Assembly (NCBI GenBank): GCA_934351445.1
Contig: CAKRIZ010000001.1
Span: 248,001 to 312,000, forward strand
Reading direction: 5' to 3'
DNA length: 64,000 nucleotides
From: an uncultured Eubacterium sp.
GTDB lineage: Bacteria; Bacillota; Clostridia; Lachnospirales; Lachnospiraceae
Every line of letters begins with the position of its first letter. Position 1 is the stretch's first letter. The notes under the pieces were generated by a model. The model saw nothing but the letters and a program-made list of their open reading frames with translations, was not told the origin of the DNA and ran no database searches. Below, piece by piece: positions 35,979 to 45,001 of this stretch. The position numbers were made by a program, and so were the translations under genes.

Positions 35979-36220
35979 TGCGCATGGGAGTGACGAGATC
36001 CGGGGTCAATGCCTGGGAAATGGGCATTTCGAAACCTAGCCTAGATAATCTGATAACCCTCAGCAGAATCTTTCACACGACAACCGATTATCTGCTGGGT
36101 ATAGAAAATGAAGATATCATCATTATCAACAATTTTTCAATGGAGGAAAAGGAACTGGTGACACGCTTGGTTCGTTATATAGAAAATACGCGGAATATGG
36201 ATACCGACCAAAAAAAATAA
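35960..36220 (+). pseudogene. N-terminally truncated XRE-family regulator
   Basis: The frame gives MRMGVTRSGVNAWEMGISKP and LITLSRIFHTTTDYLLGIEN, the second half of a Cro/CI-type helix-turn-helix. The first helix is missing: upstream codons read only TLQNLA before an in-frame stop near 35957. The C-terminal tail (MEEKELVTRLVRYIENTR) is intact. It meets the ATPase fragment back to back at about 35960-35978, as expected from a deletion joining two genes. Confidence 0.65.
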
Positions 36221-36245
36221 GAGACTTGCGTCTCTTATTTTTTTT
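36211..36245. terminator. Bidirectional terminator between XRE remnant and tpiA
   Basis: AATAAGAGAC/GTCTCTTATT with a TTGC loop (36216-36239), flanked by A-run and T-run on either side, so it can work for tpiA on the minus strand and for the plus-strand remnant. Confidence 0.85.
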
Positions 36246-36254
36246 GATAGAAAA

Positions 36255-37001
36255 TTAGTAGTTTACAATCTTTCCGAAGTCTGCCTTTAAGCTTGCTCCG
36301 CCTACCAGACCACCATCGATGTCAGGCTGAGCAAACAACTCCGCTGCATTTCCTGCATTTACAGATCCACCGTACTGGATGCGTACTGCATCTGCGGTAG
36401 CTGCATCATACATCTCTGCAACACAATCACGGATACCCTTACATACTTCCTGTGCCTGCTCTGTAGTAGCAGTCTTGCCAGTTCCGATCGCCCAGATCGG
36501 CTCATATGCGATAACCATGCTCTTTACCTGATCTGCTGTGATTCCAGCGAGATCAGACTTGATCTGCAGACGGATCCAATCCATAGTCACACCCATCTCT
36601 CTCTGCTCTAATGTCTCTCCGCAGCACAGGATCGGTGTCAGACCTGCCTCGAATGCCTTCTTTACTTTCTTGTTCAGTAATACGTCATCCTCTTTGAAGT
36701 AGTCACGACGCTCTGAGTGTCCGATGATGACATACTTTACTCCGGCATCTACTAACATTGCTGCTGAGATCTCTCCGGTGTATGCACCCTTCTCCTCAAA
36801 ATACATGTTCTCGGCACCTACTGCTACGTTGGTTCCTTTTACTGCCTCTACGACAGGTACGATATCGATTGCGGGTACGCAATATACGACATCTACGCTG
36901 TCTGATTTTACGAGATCCTTCAGATCTGCACATAATTTTACTGCCTCACTGGGAGTCATGTTCATCTTCCAGTTTCCGGCTACGATTTTACGTCTTGCCA
37001 T
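36255..37001 (-). CDS. tpiA: Triose-phosphate isomerase
   Basis: 248 residues, TIM barrel interconverting DHAP and glyceraldehyde-3-phosphate. The start [15 protein letters not shown] with the active-site Asn/Lys, [11 protein letters not shown] with the catalytic His, [15 protein letters not shown] with the catalytic Glu, and [10 protein letters not shown] / [10 protein letters not shown] for phosphate binding are complete. I start at 37001 (GGAGGAAAATAAA before it); 37016 lacks a ribosome site. It follows pgk by 125 bp in a gap-pgk-tpiA order. Confidence 0.98.
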   Translation of the reverse strand: MARRKIVAGNWKMNMTPSEAVKLCADLKDLVKSDSVDVVYCVPAIDIVPVVEAVKGTNVAVGAENMYFEEKGAYTGEISAAMLVDAGVKYVIIGHSERRDYFKEDDVLLNKKVKKAFEAGLTPILCCGETLEQREMGVTMDWIRLQIKSDLAGITADQVKSMVIAYEPIWAIGTGKTATTEQAQEVCKGIRDCVAEMYDAATADAVRIQYGGSVNAGNAAELFAQPDIDGGLVGGASLKADFGKIVNY

Positions 37002-37126
37002 TTTATTTTCCTCCAATTTTCTAAAGTAGTTCGATTCACTAGGCTCGAAAATACCTCGCCAAGTTCCTTCGAACTAAGTTCGCACTAACCTCATCCATCG
37101 CATTCTGCTCGGATTCGCTAAGTGCT

Positions 37127-38359
37127 CTACTTATCGTCTGCTGCTGCTACGCCAGGAAGTGACTTGCCCTCTAAGAACTCCAGGGAAGCTCCACCACCAG
37201 TAGAAATGTGGCTCATCTTATCAGCAAAACCTAACTGGTTGACTGCTGCTGCAGAATCTCCACCACCAATGATTGTGGTAGCGTCGGTATCAGCCAGTGC
37301 CTGTGCGACTGCAATTGTTCCCTTTGCAAGTGTCGGGTTCTCGAATACACCCATCGGTCCATTCCATACAACAGTCTTGGCAGACTTCACTGCGTCTGCA
37401 TACAATGCTGCAGTCTTAGGTCCGATATCCAGTCCTTCCATATCAGCAGGGATCTTGTCAGCATCTACAACCGTAACATCGATCGGTGCATCGATCGGGT
37501 TCGGGAATCCTGCTGCGATTGTTGTATCGATCGGCAGTAACAGCTTCTTGCCAGCCTTCTCTGCCTTTTCCATCATATCCTTGCAGTAATCAATCTTCTC
37601 ATCGTCTACTAATGACAGTCCGATCTCATAGCCCTTTGCCTTTAAGAAGGTGTATGCCATACCACCACCGATGATCAGTGTATCACACTTCTCGATGAGG
37701 TTGTTGATCACGTTGAGCTTGTCAGCTACCTTTGCTCCACCGAGGATAGCTACGAACGGACGAACCGGATTCTCTACAGCGTTTCCAAGGAACTCGATCT
37801 CCTTCTGCATCAGATATCCGACTGCACAGTCGCCGCCCTTTGCACGGACGAACTCTGTCACACCTGCTACAGATGCATGTGCTCTGTGAGCAGATCCGAA
37901 AGCGTCACATACATATACATCACACAGATCAGCTAACTCTTTTGCGAATGCTGTTCCTGCTTCTGTCGGCTTGGTCTCCTCTTTTCCACGGAAACGGGTA
38001 TTCTGAAGAAGTACAACATCTCCATCTTTCATAGCTGCAACTGCTGCTGTAGCTGCCTCACCTGTTACGTGATCATCATTTACAAATGTAACCTTTTTGC
38101 CAAGTCTCTCCTCGAGGGCTGCTGCTACCGGAGCGAGTGACTCTCCCTCGTTCGGTCCATTCTTTACTTTTCCAAGATGTGAGCAAAGAATTACTTTTCC
38201 GCCATCTTTGATTAATTTTTCGATGGTAGGCATCGCACCTTTGATACGGTTATCATCTGTGATCTTGCCATCCTTTAAAGGTACGTTAAAATCGCATCTT
38301 ACAAGGACACGCTTTCCTGCTACGTTGATATCATCAACGGATTTCTTATTTAATCCCAT
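37127..38359 (-). CDS. pgk: Phosphoglycerate kinase
   Basis: 410 residues. It transfers phosphate from 1,3-bisphosphoglycerate to [89 protein letters not shown] and [10 protein letters not shown] are all present. GGAGGTTTAATC precedes the ATG. A strong terminator-like hairpin separates it from gap. Confidence 0.98.
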   Translation of the reverse strand: MGLNKKSVDDINVAGKRVLVRCDFNVPLKDGKITDDNRIKGAMPTIEKLIKDGGKVILCSHLGKVKNGPNEGESLAPVAAALEERLGKKVTFVNDDHVTGEAATAAVAAMKDGDVVLLQNTRFRGKEETKPTEAGTAFAKELADLCDVYVCDAFGSAHRAHASVAGVTEFVRAKGGDCAVGYLMQKEIEFLGNAVENPVRPFVAILGGAKVADKLNVINNLIEKCDTLIIGGGMAYTFLKAKGYEIGLSLVDDEKIDYCKDMMEKAEKAGKKLLLPIDTTIAAGFPNPIDAPIDVTVVDADKIPADMEGLDIGPKTAALYADAVKSAKTVVWNGPMGVFENPTLAKGTIAVAQALADTDATTIIGGGDSAAAVNQLGFADKMSHISTGGGASLEFLEGKSLPGVAAADDK

Positions 38360-38384
38360 GATTAAACCTCCAAAATAAATTTAT

Positions 38385-38418
38385 AAAAAAGGGTCCGGTC
38401 CAAACCGACCGGACCCTT
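38385..38418 (-). terminator. Strong hairpin between gap and pgk
   Basis: AAGGGTCCGGT/ACCGGACCCTT (11 bp, 38389-38418) followed by TTTTTTATAA on the minus strand. It has all marks of an intrinsic terminator inside the glycolytic cluster, so pgk depends on read-through or its own promoter. Confidence 0.85.
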
Positions 38419-38439
38419 CGTGAGTCGTTTTAACAGATC

Positions 38440-39456
38440 TTATGCTAACTCTGAGAAGTACTTAATTGTACGAACCATCTGAGAAGTATAAGAGTTCTCG
38501 TTATCATACCAAGAAACAACCTGTACCTCGTACTGGTCATCAGATACCTGGTTAACCATGGTCTGAGTTGCATCGAATAATGAACCATATCTCATACCAA
38601 CGATATCAGAAGATACGATCTCGTCCTCGTTGTAACCGAATGACTCGTTAGCTGCTGCCTTCATAGCTGCGTTGATATCCTCTTTGGTAACACCAGCCTT
38701 CTTAACTACTGCTGTAAGGATTGTGGTAGATCCTGTAGGGGTAGGAACACGCTGAGCAGATCCGATCAGCTTTCCGTTTAACTCAGGGATAACTAAGCCG
38801 ATTGCCTTAGCAGCTCCTGTTGAGTTGGGAACGATATTAACTGCTGCTGCACGTGAACGACGAAGATCGCCCTTTCTCTGAGGTCCGTCAAGAGTCATCT
38901 GATCTCCTGTGTAAGCATGGATAGTAACCATGATACCAGACTGGATCGGAGCATACTTGTTCAGGGCATCAGCCATAGGTGCTAAGCAGTTTGTTGTACA
39001 AGAAGCTGCAGAAATGATTGTATCTGAAGCCTTTAATGTCTCATGGTTGGTGTTAAATACGATTGTAGGAAGATCGTTTCCTGCCGGTGCAGAGATAACA
39101 ACCTTACGAGCGCCTGCATTGATGTGAGCCTGAGCCTTCTCTTTGCTGGTGTAGAAACCAGAGCACTCTAATACTACGTCAACCTTTAACTCACCCCAAG
39201 GGCAGTTGTTTGCATCCGGGAATGCGTAGATCTTGATCTCTTTACCACATACTGTGATAGAATCATCGCTTGCAGATACTTCATCAGCGTGCTCATACTT
39301 ACCCTGTGAAGAATCATATTTTAACAAGTGTGCTAACATCTTAGGGCTTGTTAAGTCGTTGATTGCTACTACTTCATAACCCTCTGCTCCAAACATCTGT
39401 CTAAAAGCAAGACGACCGATACGGCCAAAACCATTGATTGCTACTCTTACTGCCAT
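38440..39456 (-). CDS. gap: Glyceraldehyde-3-phosphate dehydrogenase, type I
   Basis: 338 residues. NAD-binding start [20 protein letters not shown], active-site [14 protein letters not shown] with the catalytic Cys, [53 protein letters not shown] and [17 protein letters not shown] are standard for the glycolytic NAD enzyme. AGGAGGAATTCAAA precedes the ATG. It has a near-consensus promoter and is followed by a strong terminator, consistent with high separate expression. Confidence 0.99.
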   Translation of the reverse strand: MAVRVAINGFGRIGRLAFRQMFGAEGYEVVAINDLTSPKMLAHLLKYDSSQGKYEHADEVSASDDSITVCGKEIKIYAFPDANNCPWGELKVDVVLECSGFYTSKEKAQAHINAGARKVVISAPAGNDLPTIVFNTNHETLKASDTIISAASCTTNCLAPMADALNKYAPIQSGIMVTIHAYTGDQMTLDGPQRKGDLRRSRAAAVNIVPNSTGAAKAIGLVIPELNGKLIGSAQRVPTPTGSTTILTAVVKKAGVTKEDINAAMKAAANESFGYNEDEIVSSDIVGMRYGSLFDATQTMVNQVSDDQYEVQVVSWYDNENSYTSQMVRTIKYFSELA

Positions 39457-39545
39457 TTTGAATTCCTCCTAAGAATTTAAATTAGTGTTGTTTCGCAGCT
39501 GCTTGAAACAGCCACATTTTTATGGGACATGCCCAATCTGTTGTC

Positions 39546-39574
39546 ATTGTACTAAATAACAAACAAAAATTCAA
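39546..39574 (-). promoter_or_regulatory. gap promoter
   Basis: On the minus strand TTGAAT (39569-39574), a 17-bp spacer and TACAAT (39546-39551), about 90 bp before the start codon. Confidence 0.8.
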
Positions 39575-39634
39575 GTCCTTATTGTCACTTTATCCCACTT
39601 TGTTAAATTTTTATCTATGTTTAGATTCTGCACC

Positions 39635-39663
39635 TTGACAATTTGTGCAAAAATCCACATGAT
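39635..39663 (+). promoter_or_regulatory. Probable original hisJ promoter, now separated by an insertion
   Basis: TTGACA (39635-39640), 17 bp, CATGAT (39658-39663), with TATACT at 39663-39668 as an alternative -10. It points toward hisJ, and the MITE-like element begins about ten bases downstream. Confidence 0.55.
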
Positions 39664-39678
39664 ATACTTATATTAAGA

Positions 39679-40132
39679 TAGGCGTTTGCGAAACTATTTT
39701 TGTCAGGTTTTGTGTCATACAAGCACATTATCAAGAGGCCGCAGCTCCCGCAAGCATGTCTGTTTTGCTTTCGTTGCACGAACCATTCCGATGAGCCTCG
39801 AAAAAACCTAACTCGTGTTCAGCAGAGGCTTCCACGAGTTACGAGTCTCCTCTCCATCGTGCAAAGGCAGCAAAATCAGACACGCCTTTGCTCGCGCTGC
39901 TACTTCTGCATCTGAGTGGATAGTGCTTGCATGTTCCATTCACCTACTAAAATGTTTCGCAAACAGTATATGCCGCAGGGCTAACGGCTGTGGACGCAGT
40001 GGTTTCTGTCAACTGCGACTTTTGCCCGGCGAAGTGCGAGACACCGCCGGGCAATCGGAGCAGCTTGATCAGAATATTACTGTGCCCACAGCCAGGTAGC
40101 CCGGATCATAAAAATAGTTTCGCAAACGCCTA
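39679..40132. mobile_element. MITE-like element with 23-bp inverted termini and flanking direct repeat
   Basis: The ends are perfect inverted repeats: 39679-39701 (TAGGCGTTTGCGAAACTATT plus TTT) and 40110-40132. The flanks carry an 11-bp direct repeat, TTATATTAAGA, at 39668-39678 and 40133-40143; because the border bases are ambiguous, the true target duplication is 9-11 bp. The interior has no convincing gene but much secondary structure: an extended hairpin with arms 39757-39781 and 39857-39882, an inner AACTCGTG/CACGAGTT stem, and TTGCCCGGCG/CGCCGGGCAA at 40022-40054. An internal TIR-like stretch lies near 39945-39962. The element would need a transposase in trans; none is in the window. 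Confidence 0.85.
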
Positions 40133-40164
40133 TTATATTAAGAAATAAAAAGGAGCCACTACCT

Positions 40165-40974
40165 ATGTTATGGGACACACATATGCACTGCAACTTCTCC
40201 GGTGACAGCGACGCTGATCCGGAAGCTATGATCCGTGCAGCGATGCGCGCCGGGCTGGACGGCATCTGCTTTACGGATCATCTGGACTATGATTTTCCGT
40301 CAGATCCGCCGGATCTGTTTGTCATCGACCTGGATGACTATGACCGCGCAATCCGGGCGCTATCTGAAAAATACAGATCCACATTTCCGGTGCTGCACGG
40401 CATTGAGATCGGTGTACAGCCACACCTGCATCAGAAGCTGCACGAAGTCGTACACGCGCACGGTTTTGACCAGGTAATCTGCTCTTCCCACGCCATTGAT
40501 GGGAAGGATCCATATTACAAGACATTTTTTGTCGGACGTGAAGAACACGAAGCCTATCAGCGCTATTTTGAGTCCATCTTAGAGAATCTGGACGGGTTTT
40601 CTGACTTTGATGTATACGGCCATATCGATTATGTTGTGCGCTATGGTCCAAACACAAACCGTTTTTATTCCTACGGAGCTTATTCCGATGTATTGGACGC
40701 GATTTTAAAAAAGCTGATCGATATGGGCAAAGGCATCGAGATCAACACCGGCGGATTCAAATACGGTCTCGGACATCCGAATCCGTGTGAGGACATCATC
40801 CGGCACTACCGCTCGTTCGGTGGCGAGATCATCACCATCGGTGCTGATGCACACACGCCAGAGCATGTTGCCTATGACTTTGATAAAGTACCGCGTATTC
40901 TGCGTGAGGCAGGCTTTACCCACTACACCATATTCGAGAAACGCCAACCAAAGTTTTTACCGTTGCCGGAATAA
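40165..40974 (+). CDS. hisJ: Histidinol-phosphatase, PHP type
   Basis: 269 residues, PHP-domain metallohydrolase that dephosphorylates histidinol phosphate. Metal-binding motifs are DTHMHCNFSGDSDA, GICFTDHLDYD, HGIEIGVQPH, ICSSHAIDGKDPYY, DVYGHIDYVVRYG, INTGGFKYGLGHPNP and TIGADAHTPEHV. AAAGGAGCC precedes the ATG. The MITE-like element ends 32 bp upstream. Other PHP phosphatases share these motifs, so the histidine pathway role rests on the HisJ-like pattern; no other his gene is here. Confidence 0.88.
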   Translation: MLWDTHMHCNFSGDSDADPEAMIRAAMRAGLDGICFTDHLDYDFPSDPPDLFVIDLDDYDRAIRALSEKYRSTFPVLHGIEIGVQPHLHQKLHEVVHAHGFDQVICSSHAIDGKDPYYKTFFVGREEHEAYQRYFESILENLDGFSDFDVYGHIDYVVRYGPNTNRFYSYGAYSDVLDAILKKLIDMGKGIEINTGGFKYGLGHPNPCEDIIRHYRSFGGEIITIGADAHTPEHVAYDFDKVPRILREAGFTHYTIFEKRQPKFLPLPE

Positions 40975-41011
40975 TAGACGGCAGACCACAAAAAGGAGGC
41001 ACTGACGACCC

Positions 41012-41782
41012 ATGAACAAAAATATTGCTACATTTCCTCTGACTGAAGCGTTTCGCGCCGACGATGAATGCCCGTTCTGCAACCTAGAACGCTCTGCAGA
41101 GCAGCATGCGATCTCATTTATCCTCGGTTCGGCATACATGGAAGATGATATCCGCGCTGTTACCGATGCACAGGGATTCTGCCGCCATCACTATAAGATG
41201 ATGTACGATTACGGCAACCGCCTCGGCAGCGCATGGATTCTCAGTACACATATGAAAAAGCTGAACGAGGAGCTGACAAAAGAATTAAAGGACTTTACAC
41301 CCGGCAAATCTTCCATGTTCGGCCGCATGAAAAAGACGGACATGTCCGGTGATAAAAGTCTCCAGACTTCGATCGGCGCATGGATCAAAAAGAAAACCGG
41401 CAGCTGCTATGTATGTGATCATTTCCGCGAGATCTATGGACGGTATCTGGATGTCTTTTTTGACATGCTCAAAAAAGATCCTGAATTTCAGGAGCTGTTT
41501 CGTCAGAGTAAGGGATTCTGCCTGCCGCATTTTGCAGATCTCATCGAAGCTGCCGAGTCACGCCTGAGTGATGCACAGAAAAACGAACTTTATCCGCAGA
41601 TTTTTGAGATGATGCAATCAAATATGGAGCGTGTCCAGAAGGATGTCGCCTGGTTTGTCGAGAAAAATGACTACCGCAATAAGGATAAAGACTGGGGCGA
41701 ATCGCGGGACTCCATCCAGCGTGCCATGCAAAAATGTGCCGGCGGCTACCCTGCTGATCCGGTTTTCAAACTCGATCCGTGA
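41012..41782 (+). CDS. DUF6062-like cysteine/histidine-motif protein
   Basis: 256 residues, no signal peptide or membrane segment. It contains two repeats of a CxxC...C/H pattern: CPFCNLERSAEQHA with GFCRHHYKMM, then CYVCDHF with GFCLPHFADL. The pattern suggests two zinc or other metal sites built from similar halves. I associate it with DUF6062, whose function is unknown. AAAGGAGGC precedes the ATG, 37 bp after hisJ, so the two are probably cotranscribed. Confidence 0.7.
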   Translation: MNKNIATFPLTEAFRADDECPFCNLERSAEQHAISFILGSAYMEDDIRAVTDAQGFCRHHYKMMYDYGNRLGSAWILSTHMKKLNEELTKELKDFTPGKSSMFGRMKKTDMSGDKSLQTSIGAWIKKKTGSCYVCDHFREIYGRYLDVFFDMLKKDPEFQELFRQSKGFCLPHFADLIEAAESRLSDAQKNELYPQIFEMMQSNMERVQKDVAWFVEKNDYRNKDKDWGESRDSIQRAMQKCAGGYPADPVFKLDP

Positions 41783-41793
41783 AAATGTATACT

Positions 41794-41830
41794 GCGCATC
41801 CTCGCGGAGCGTTTTGTGTGATAGGAATTT
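41794..41830 (-). repeat. Palindromic repeat, copy C (half only) with conserved flank
   Basis: 41812-41830 matches the first 19 bases of the 33-bp palindrome with one change; the second arm is missing. The flank 41794-41811 matches that of copy A with two changes. On the minus strand it follows directly after the T-run of the bidirectional terminator 41832-41870. Confidence 0.8.
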
Positions 41831-41831
41831 A

Positions 41832-41870
41832 AAAAAACGACCATGCACAACAGCCGCATGGTCGTTTTTT
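41832..41870. terminator. Bidirectional terminator between DUF6062-like gene and potCD
   Basis: Fifteen complementary bases (AAAAAACGACCATGC with GCATGGTCGTTTTTT) around a nine-base loop. It serves the convergent transcripts from both sides. Confidence 0.9.
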
Positions 41871-41899
41871 CTTCACTGATTCCAGTGTGATTCTACTCC

Positions 41900-44194
41900 T
41901 TATTCCATATGTTTCCACATTTGATTTCGTCTGTGGTGCATATACAGCGCCAACAATGCGATGATAATAGCCACAGTCAGAACCCACACACCAATCGGTA
42001 CATCTGCGATATTGAAACATCGGATGTTGATCCACATCTGGTTAATGTTTTTCGTCTCCGTCTCGTCAAAATAGCTCATAACTGCTGTTCTTCCAATGAC
42101 CTCCTCTGACGGATACTGGGTATAGAGCTGTCTGCCGACCTGCTCCTGGGAAGTATATACAATATAATCTTCGTCCGAATTATCCCCGGTAAAGAAATAT
42201 CCGAGCGGATAAGTGACTGCATCTTCCTCATCGTCCTCTGCGCCATAACACCAGTCCAGATAAGAAAAAACCGTATCATCGTCCCCTCCTGCAATCGAAG
42301 ACGTATATCCGATATAGTACATGTTGCGTACTGCATTATCCGGACGTGACAGGAAGTTGACAAATGCCTCGGCTGCCGCCTGCTTTTTGGCATCCCCGCC
42401 GATTCCCTTTTTCAACATCATCCAGCCATCAAACCAGAGATTGGAGCACTCCTTCGGTACTGCATAGGCGAGATATACATCGTCCTCCTCTGCCTGATCC
42501 ATCGCATAGACCGCATCACCGGACCACTGGTAGTTCGCCACAATCTTGCCGGTGACCATATCTGCTTTTCCACTATCTGTCTCTAATGCATAGATGTTTC
42601 CCATCATATGCTGCAGCAGTCGCTCCACCTCATTGATTGTCTCCGGTGACACATCATTCATGATCTGTGTCAGTTTTTCCTGATAATCGGGATCATTTAA
42701 AAATTCCTCTGTAGTCAGTTCATTCGCACGCAGATAGCCCAATGCTGCAAAATAAGTATCACGCACATTATCTTTGAGTGTCAACTGACGACGGAATTTG
42801 GGATTGTCAAACACTGCCCAGGTCGCAGCCTCTTCCTCCGTCATCACTTCCGGGTTGTACAGCACACCGGTCGTTCCCCACATATAGCATGCCGCATAGC
42901 GGTTCCACGGCTCACCGCCAATCTCATTTTTGGCAAATACATCTGCGATATAGGGTGAAACACCGCGGACATAATAGTTATGTTCGTCTGTCTCATCAAA
43001 AAAGTGATCCGAAAAAGGCTCTGCCATTCCTTCGGACATGAGCTTCATCAGCATGTAATCAGACGGACATACCAGATCGTAGGTATCACCGAGTGTCAAC
43101 TGGTTGTACAGATCCTCATTCGTTCCAAAACACGAATATTCCACGCGCACTCTCTGACCGGTCGTCTCATAATACCAATCTTCAAAATCCTCATACATCG
43201 GATTGACACCGAGAATCTCTGTCCCGTTATCGAGATCAATCACTTCCTCATCATCCCAATCGCCCAGATCAATGTATTCCTCCCAGTTACATACACGTAA
43301 AACGATCTCATCATCTGCAGCTTTTACAGTAGTAGGTGAACCTATCAGTCCCACAGCTGCGACAGCAGCGAACAAGGCGACCGCCAGCATGGTCTTTTGT
43401 GCTTTCTTTTTTGCCGCCACATTCATGCCAATCACAACCAGTATCACGACTACAAAAATGACGGTAGATAATGCCCACAATGCTGTCTTGATCTCGGTCT
43501 GTGAGCCCTTCGTTGCATTGACGACATACGTACTGATCGTGTCAAATGTCGCAGGCTTCGTGTAGCTGGCAATAAAATAATCGTCTAATGATAACGTCAA
43601 CGCCAACACAAATCCGGATACAATGCCGGAGGAGATCTGTGGCAGGACAACCTTTGTCAGTGCCTGTGTCGGGGTTGCGCCCAGATCCATGGCTGCCTCG
43701 TACAGACTCGAATCCATCTGTTTTAATTTCGGAATGACAGACAGATACACGAACGGCGCGGACAGCACCACATGGCCGACAACGAGCGGGACAAATGTGC
43801 TCTTTTCCATGCCGCATACAACAACCAACGCTATGCAGACTGAAAATCCGGTCACTACATCCGCATTGACAACCGGGACTTCATTGAGTGCTGCGATCGC
43901 TCTTCCCGCAAGCGGCTTTGAATAAAATCCTCCGATCGCGCCAAGGGTGCCGAGCACCGTAGCGATCAGCGCAGATCCAAATGCCAGTGCCAATGTTCCA
44001 AAGATCATGTTCCGCAATTCGATATTTGTAAACAGTGTCTTATAATTTGCCAGCGAAAATCCACGGATCGCACCGATCGTCGTGGACGTGGTAAAGCTGT
44101 ACACCATCAATAACAGGATCGGCAGGTAGATCAGCAGCAGTAAAACAACTATATAGATACGGGCCAGATACTTCTTGTTTCCTGTCGTTCTCAT
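41900..44194 (-). CDS. potCD: Spermidine/putrescine ABC transporter, PotC permease fused to PotD binding protein
   Basis: 764 residues. Residues 1-~265 form a PotC permease with about six membrane helices and the EAA loop (LYEAAMDLGATPTQALTKVVLPQI). A further hydrophobic segment (TMLAVALFAAVAAVGLIG) near residue 275-295 leads to a PotD-like binding domain (LRVCNWEEYIDLG, VEYSCFGTNEDLYNQL, LVCPSDYMLMKLM, WGTTGVLYNP, AVPKECSNLWFDGWM, FLSRPDNAVRNMYYIGY). A last helix (WVLTVAIIIALLALYM) anchors the C-terminus. The binding domain would be held outside by two anchors. The fusion is known in Firmicutes. It overlaps potB by four bases. Confidence 0.94.
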   Translation of the reverse strand: MRTTGNKKYLARIYIVVLLLLIYLPILLLMVYSFTTSTTIGAIRGFSLANYKTLFTNIELRNMIFGTLALAFGSALIATVLGTLGAIGGFYSKPLAGRAIAALNEVPVVNADVVTGFSVCIALVVVCGMEKSTFVPLVVGHVVLSAPFVYLSVIPKLKQMDSSLYEAAMDLGATPTQALTKVVLPQISSGIVSGFVLALTLSLDDYFIASYTKPATFDTISTYVVNATKGSQTEIKTALWALSTVIFVVVILVVIGMNVAAKKKAQKTMLAVALFAAVAAVGLIGSPTTVKAADDEIVLRVCNWEEYIDLGDWDDEEVIDLDNGTEILGVNPMYEDFEDWYYETTGQRVRVEYSCFGTNEDLYNQLTLGDTYDLVCPSDYMLMKLMSEGMAEPFSDHFFDETDEHNYYVRGVSPYIADVFAKNEIGGEPWNRYAACYMWGTTGVLYNPEVMTEEEAATWAVFDNPKFRRQLTLKDNVRDTYFAALGYLRANELTTEEFLNDPDYQEKLTQIMNDVSPETINEVERLLQHMMGNIYALETDSGKADMVTGKIVANYQWSGDAVYAMDQAEEDDVYLAYAVPKECSNLWFDGWMMLKKGIGGDAKKQAAAEAFVNFLSRPDNAVRNMYYIGYTSSIAGGDDDTVFSYLDWCYGAEDDEEDAVTYPLGYFFTGDNSDEDYIVYTSQEQVGRQLYTQYPSEEVIGRTAVMSYFDETETKNINQMWINIRCFNIADVPIGVWVLTVAIIIALLALYMHHRRNQMWKHME

Positions 44195-44988
44195 AATAAC
44201 GCACCTCCTCTGCCTGCACGATCATCACTATAACGGTCTGTCACCAGTGTAAATACTAAGATAATCAGCAGCAGGATCAATGCAATCATGGAACCATTGT
44301 GCCAGTCATATGCACTGAAATAGCTTCCGATCAGACTGCCCATGATATACGTGCTGTTGTAGAGCATATCGAGTACGACATAATTCGTCATGGACGGTAA
44401 AAATACCATGACCACACCACTGATGATACCCGGCACAGACAGCGGCAGTGTCACCTTTAAAAAAATCTGCGCCGGACTCGCACCGAGATCTGCAGCCGCC
44501 TCGAGCAGACTGTGATCCAATTTGCATAACGTCGTATACATCGGCAGAATCATAAACGGTAAAAAATCATAAGTCATACCAATGACCGAATTCAAAAACG
44601 GAAAATATGCAAGATTCCCCTCCAGCAATGTCAGAATCTCTTTGAGCGCAGTGATACGCAGTGTAAAATTGATCCACATCGGCAATACGAACATGACAAC
44701 AATCACGTTTTTCTGCTTCCACCCACTCTGCGACAGAATATACGCTACCGGATAGGCGAGGAGCAGACAGACAACTGTCGTCACAATCGCAATCGCAAAG
44801 CTGTAACAGAGTGTTCCGATCGTATTCGGGCTCGTAAAAAATCCGGTCAGATTGCCCATGGAGAAGTGTCCCTCTCCGTTTGTAAATGCATAATAAATAA
44901 TCACAAGCAGCGGCAGTGCCACAAAACAGGTCAGGAAAAGACCATAAGGGACCGCCAGCTGCTTTCTGGAAAAATGTAATCCTCTCAT
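44191..44988 (-). CDS. potB: Spermidine/putrescine ABC transporter permease PotB
   Basis: 265 residues, six membrane helices and the EAA motif SLLEAAADLGASPAQIFLKVTLPL. It pairs with the permease half of PotCD. It lies 13 bases after potA and overlaps potCD, so the three are one operon. Confidence 0.94.
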   Translation of the reverse strand: MRGLHFSRKQLAVPYGLFLTCFVALPLLVIIYYAFTNGEGHFSMGNLTGFFTSPNTIGTLCYSFAIAIVTTVVCLLLAYPVAYILSQSGWKQKNVIVVMFVLPMWINFTLRITALKEILTLLEGNLAYFPFLNSVIGMTYDFLPFMILPMYTTLCKLDHSLLEAAADLGASPAQIFLKVTLPLSVPGIISGVVMVFLPSMTNYVVLDMLYNSTYIMGSLIGSYFSAYDWHNGSMIALILLLIILVFTLVTDRYSDDRAGRGGALL

Positions 44989-45001
44989 TCTTCTTCTCCT
45001 G

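Noticed and set aside
37002..37126. Regulatory element or gene in the pgk-tpiA gap
   Set aside because: Short imperfect repeats of GTTCG/CGAAC occur, but no stable terminator, promoter or frame could be supported.
39700..40099. Short open frames inside the MITE-like element
   Set aside because: They have no ribosome sites, no recognisable domains, and run across strong hairpins; the element is better read as non-coding.
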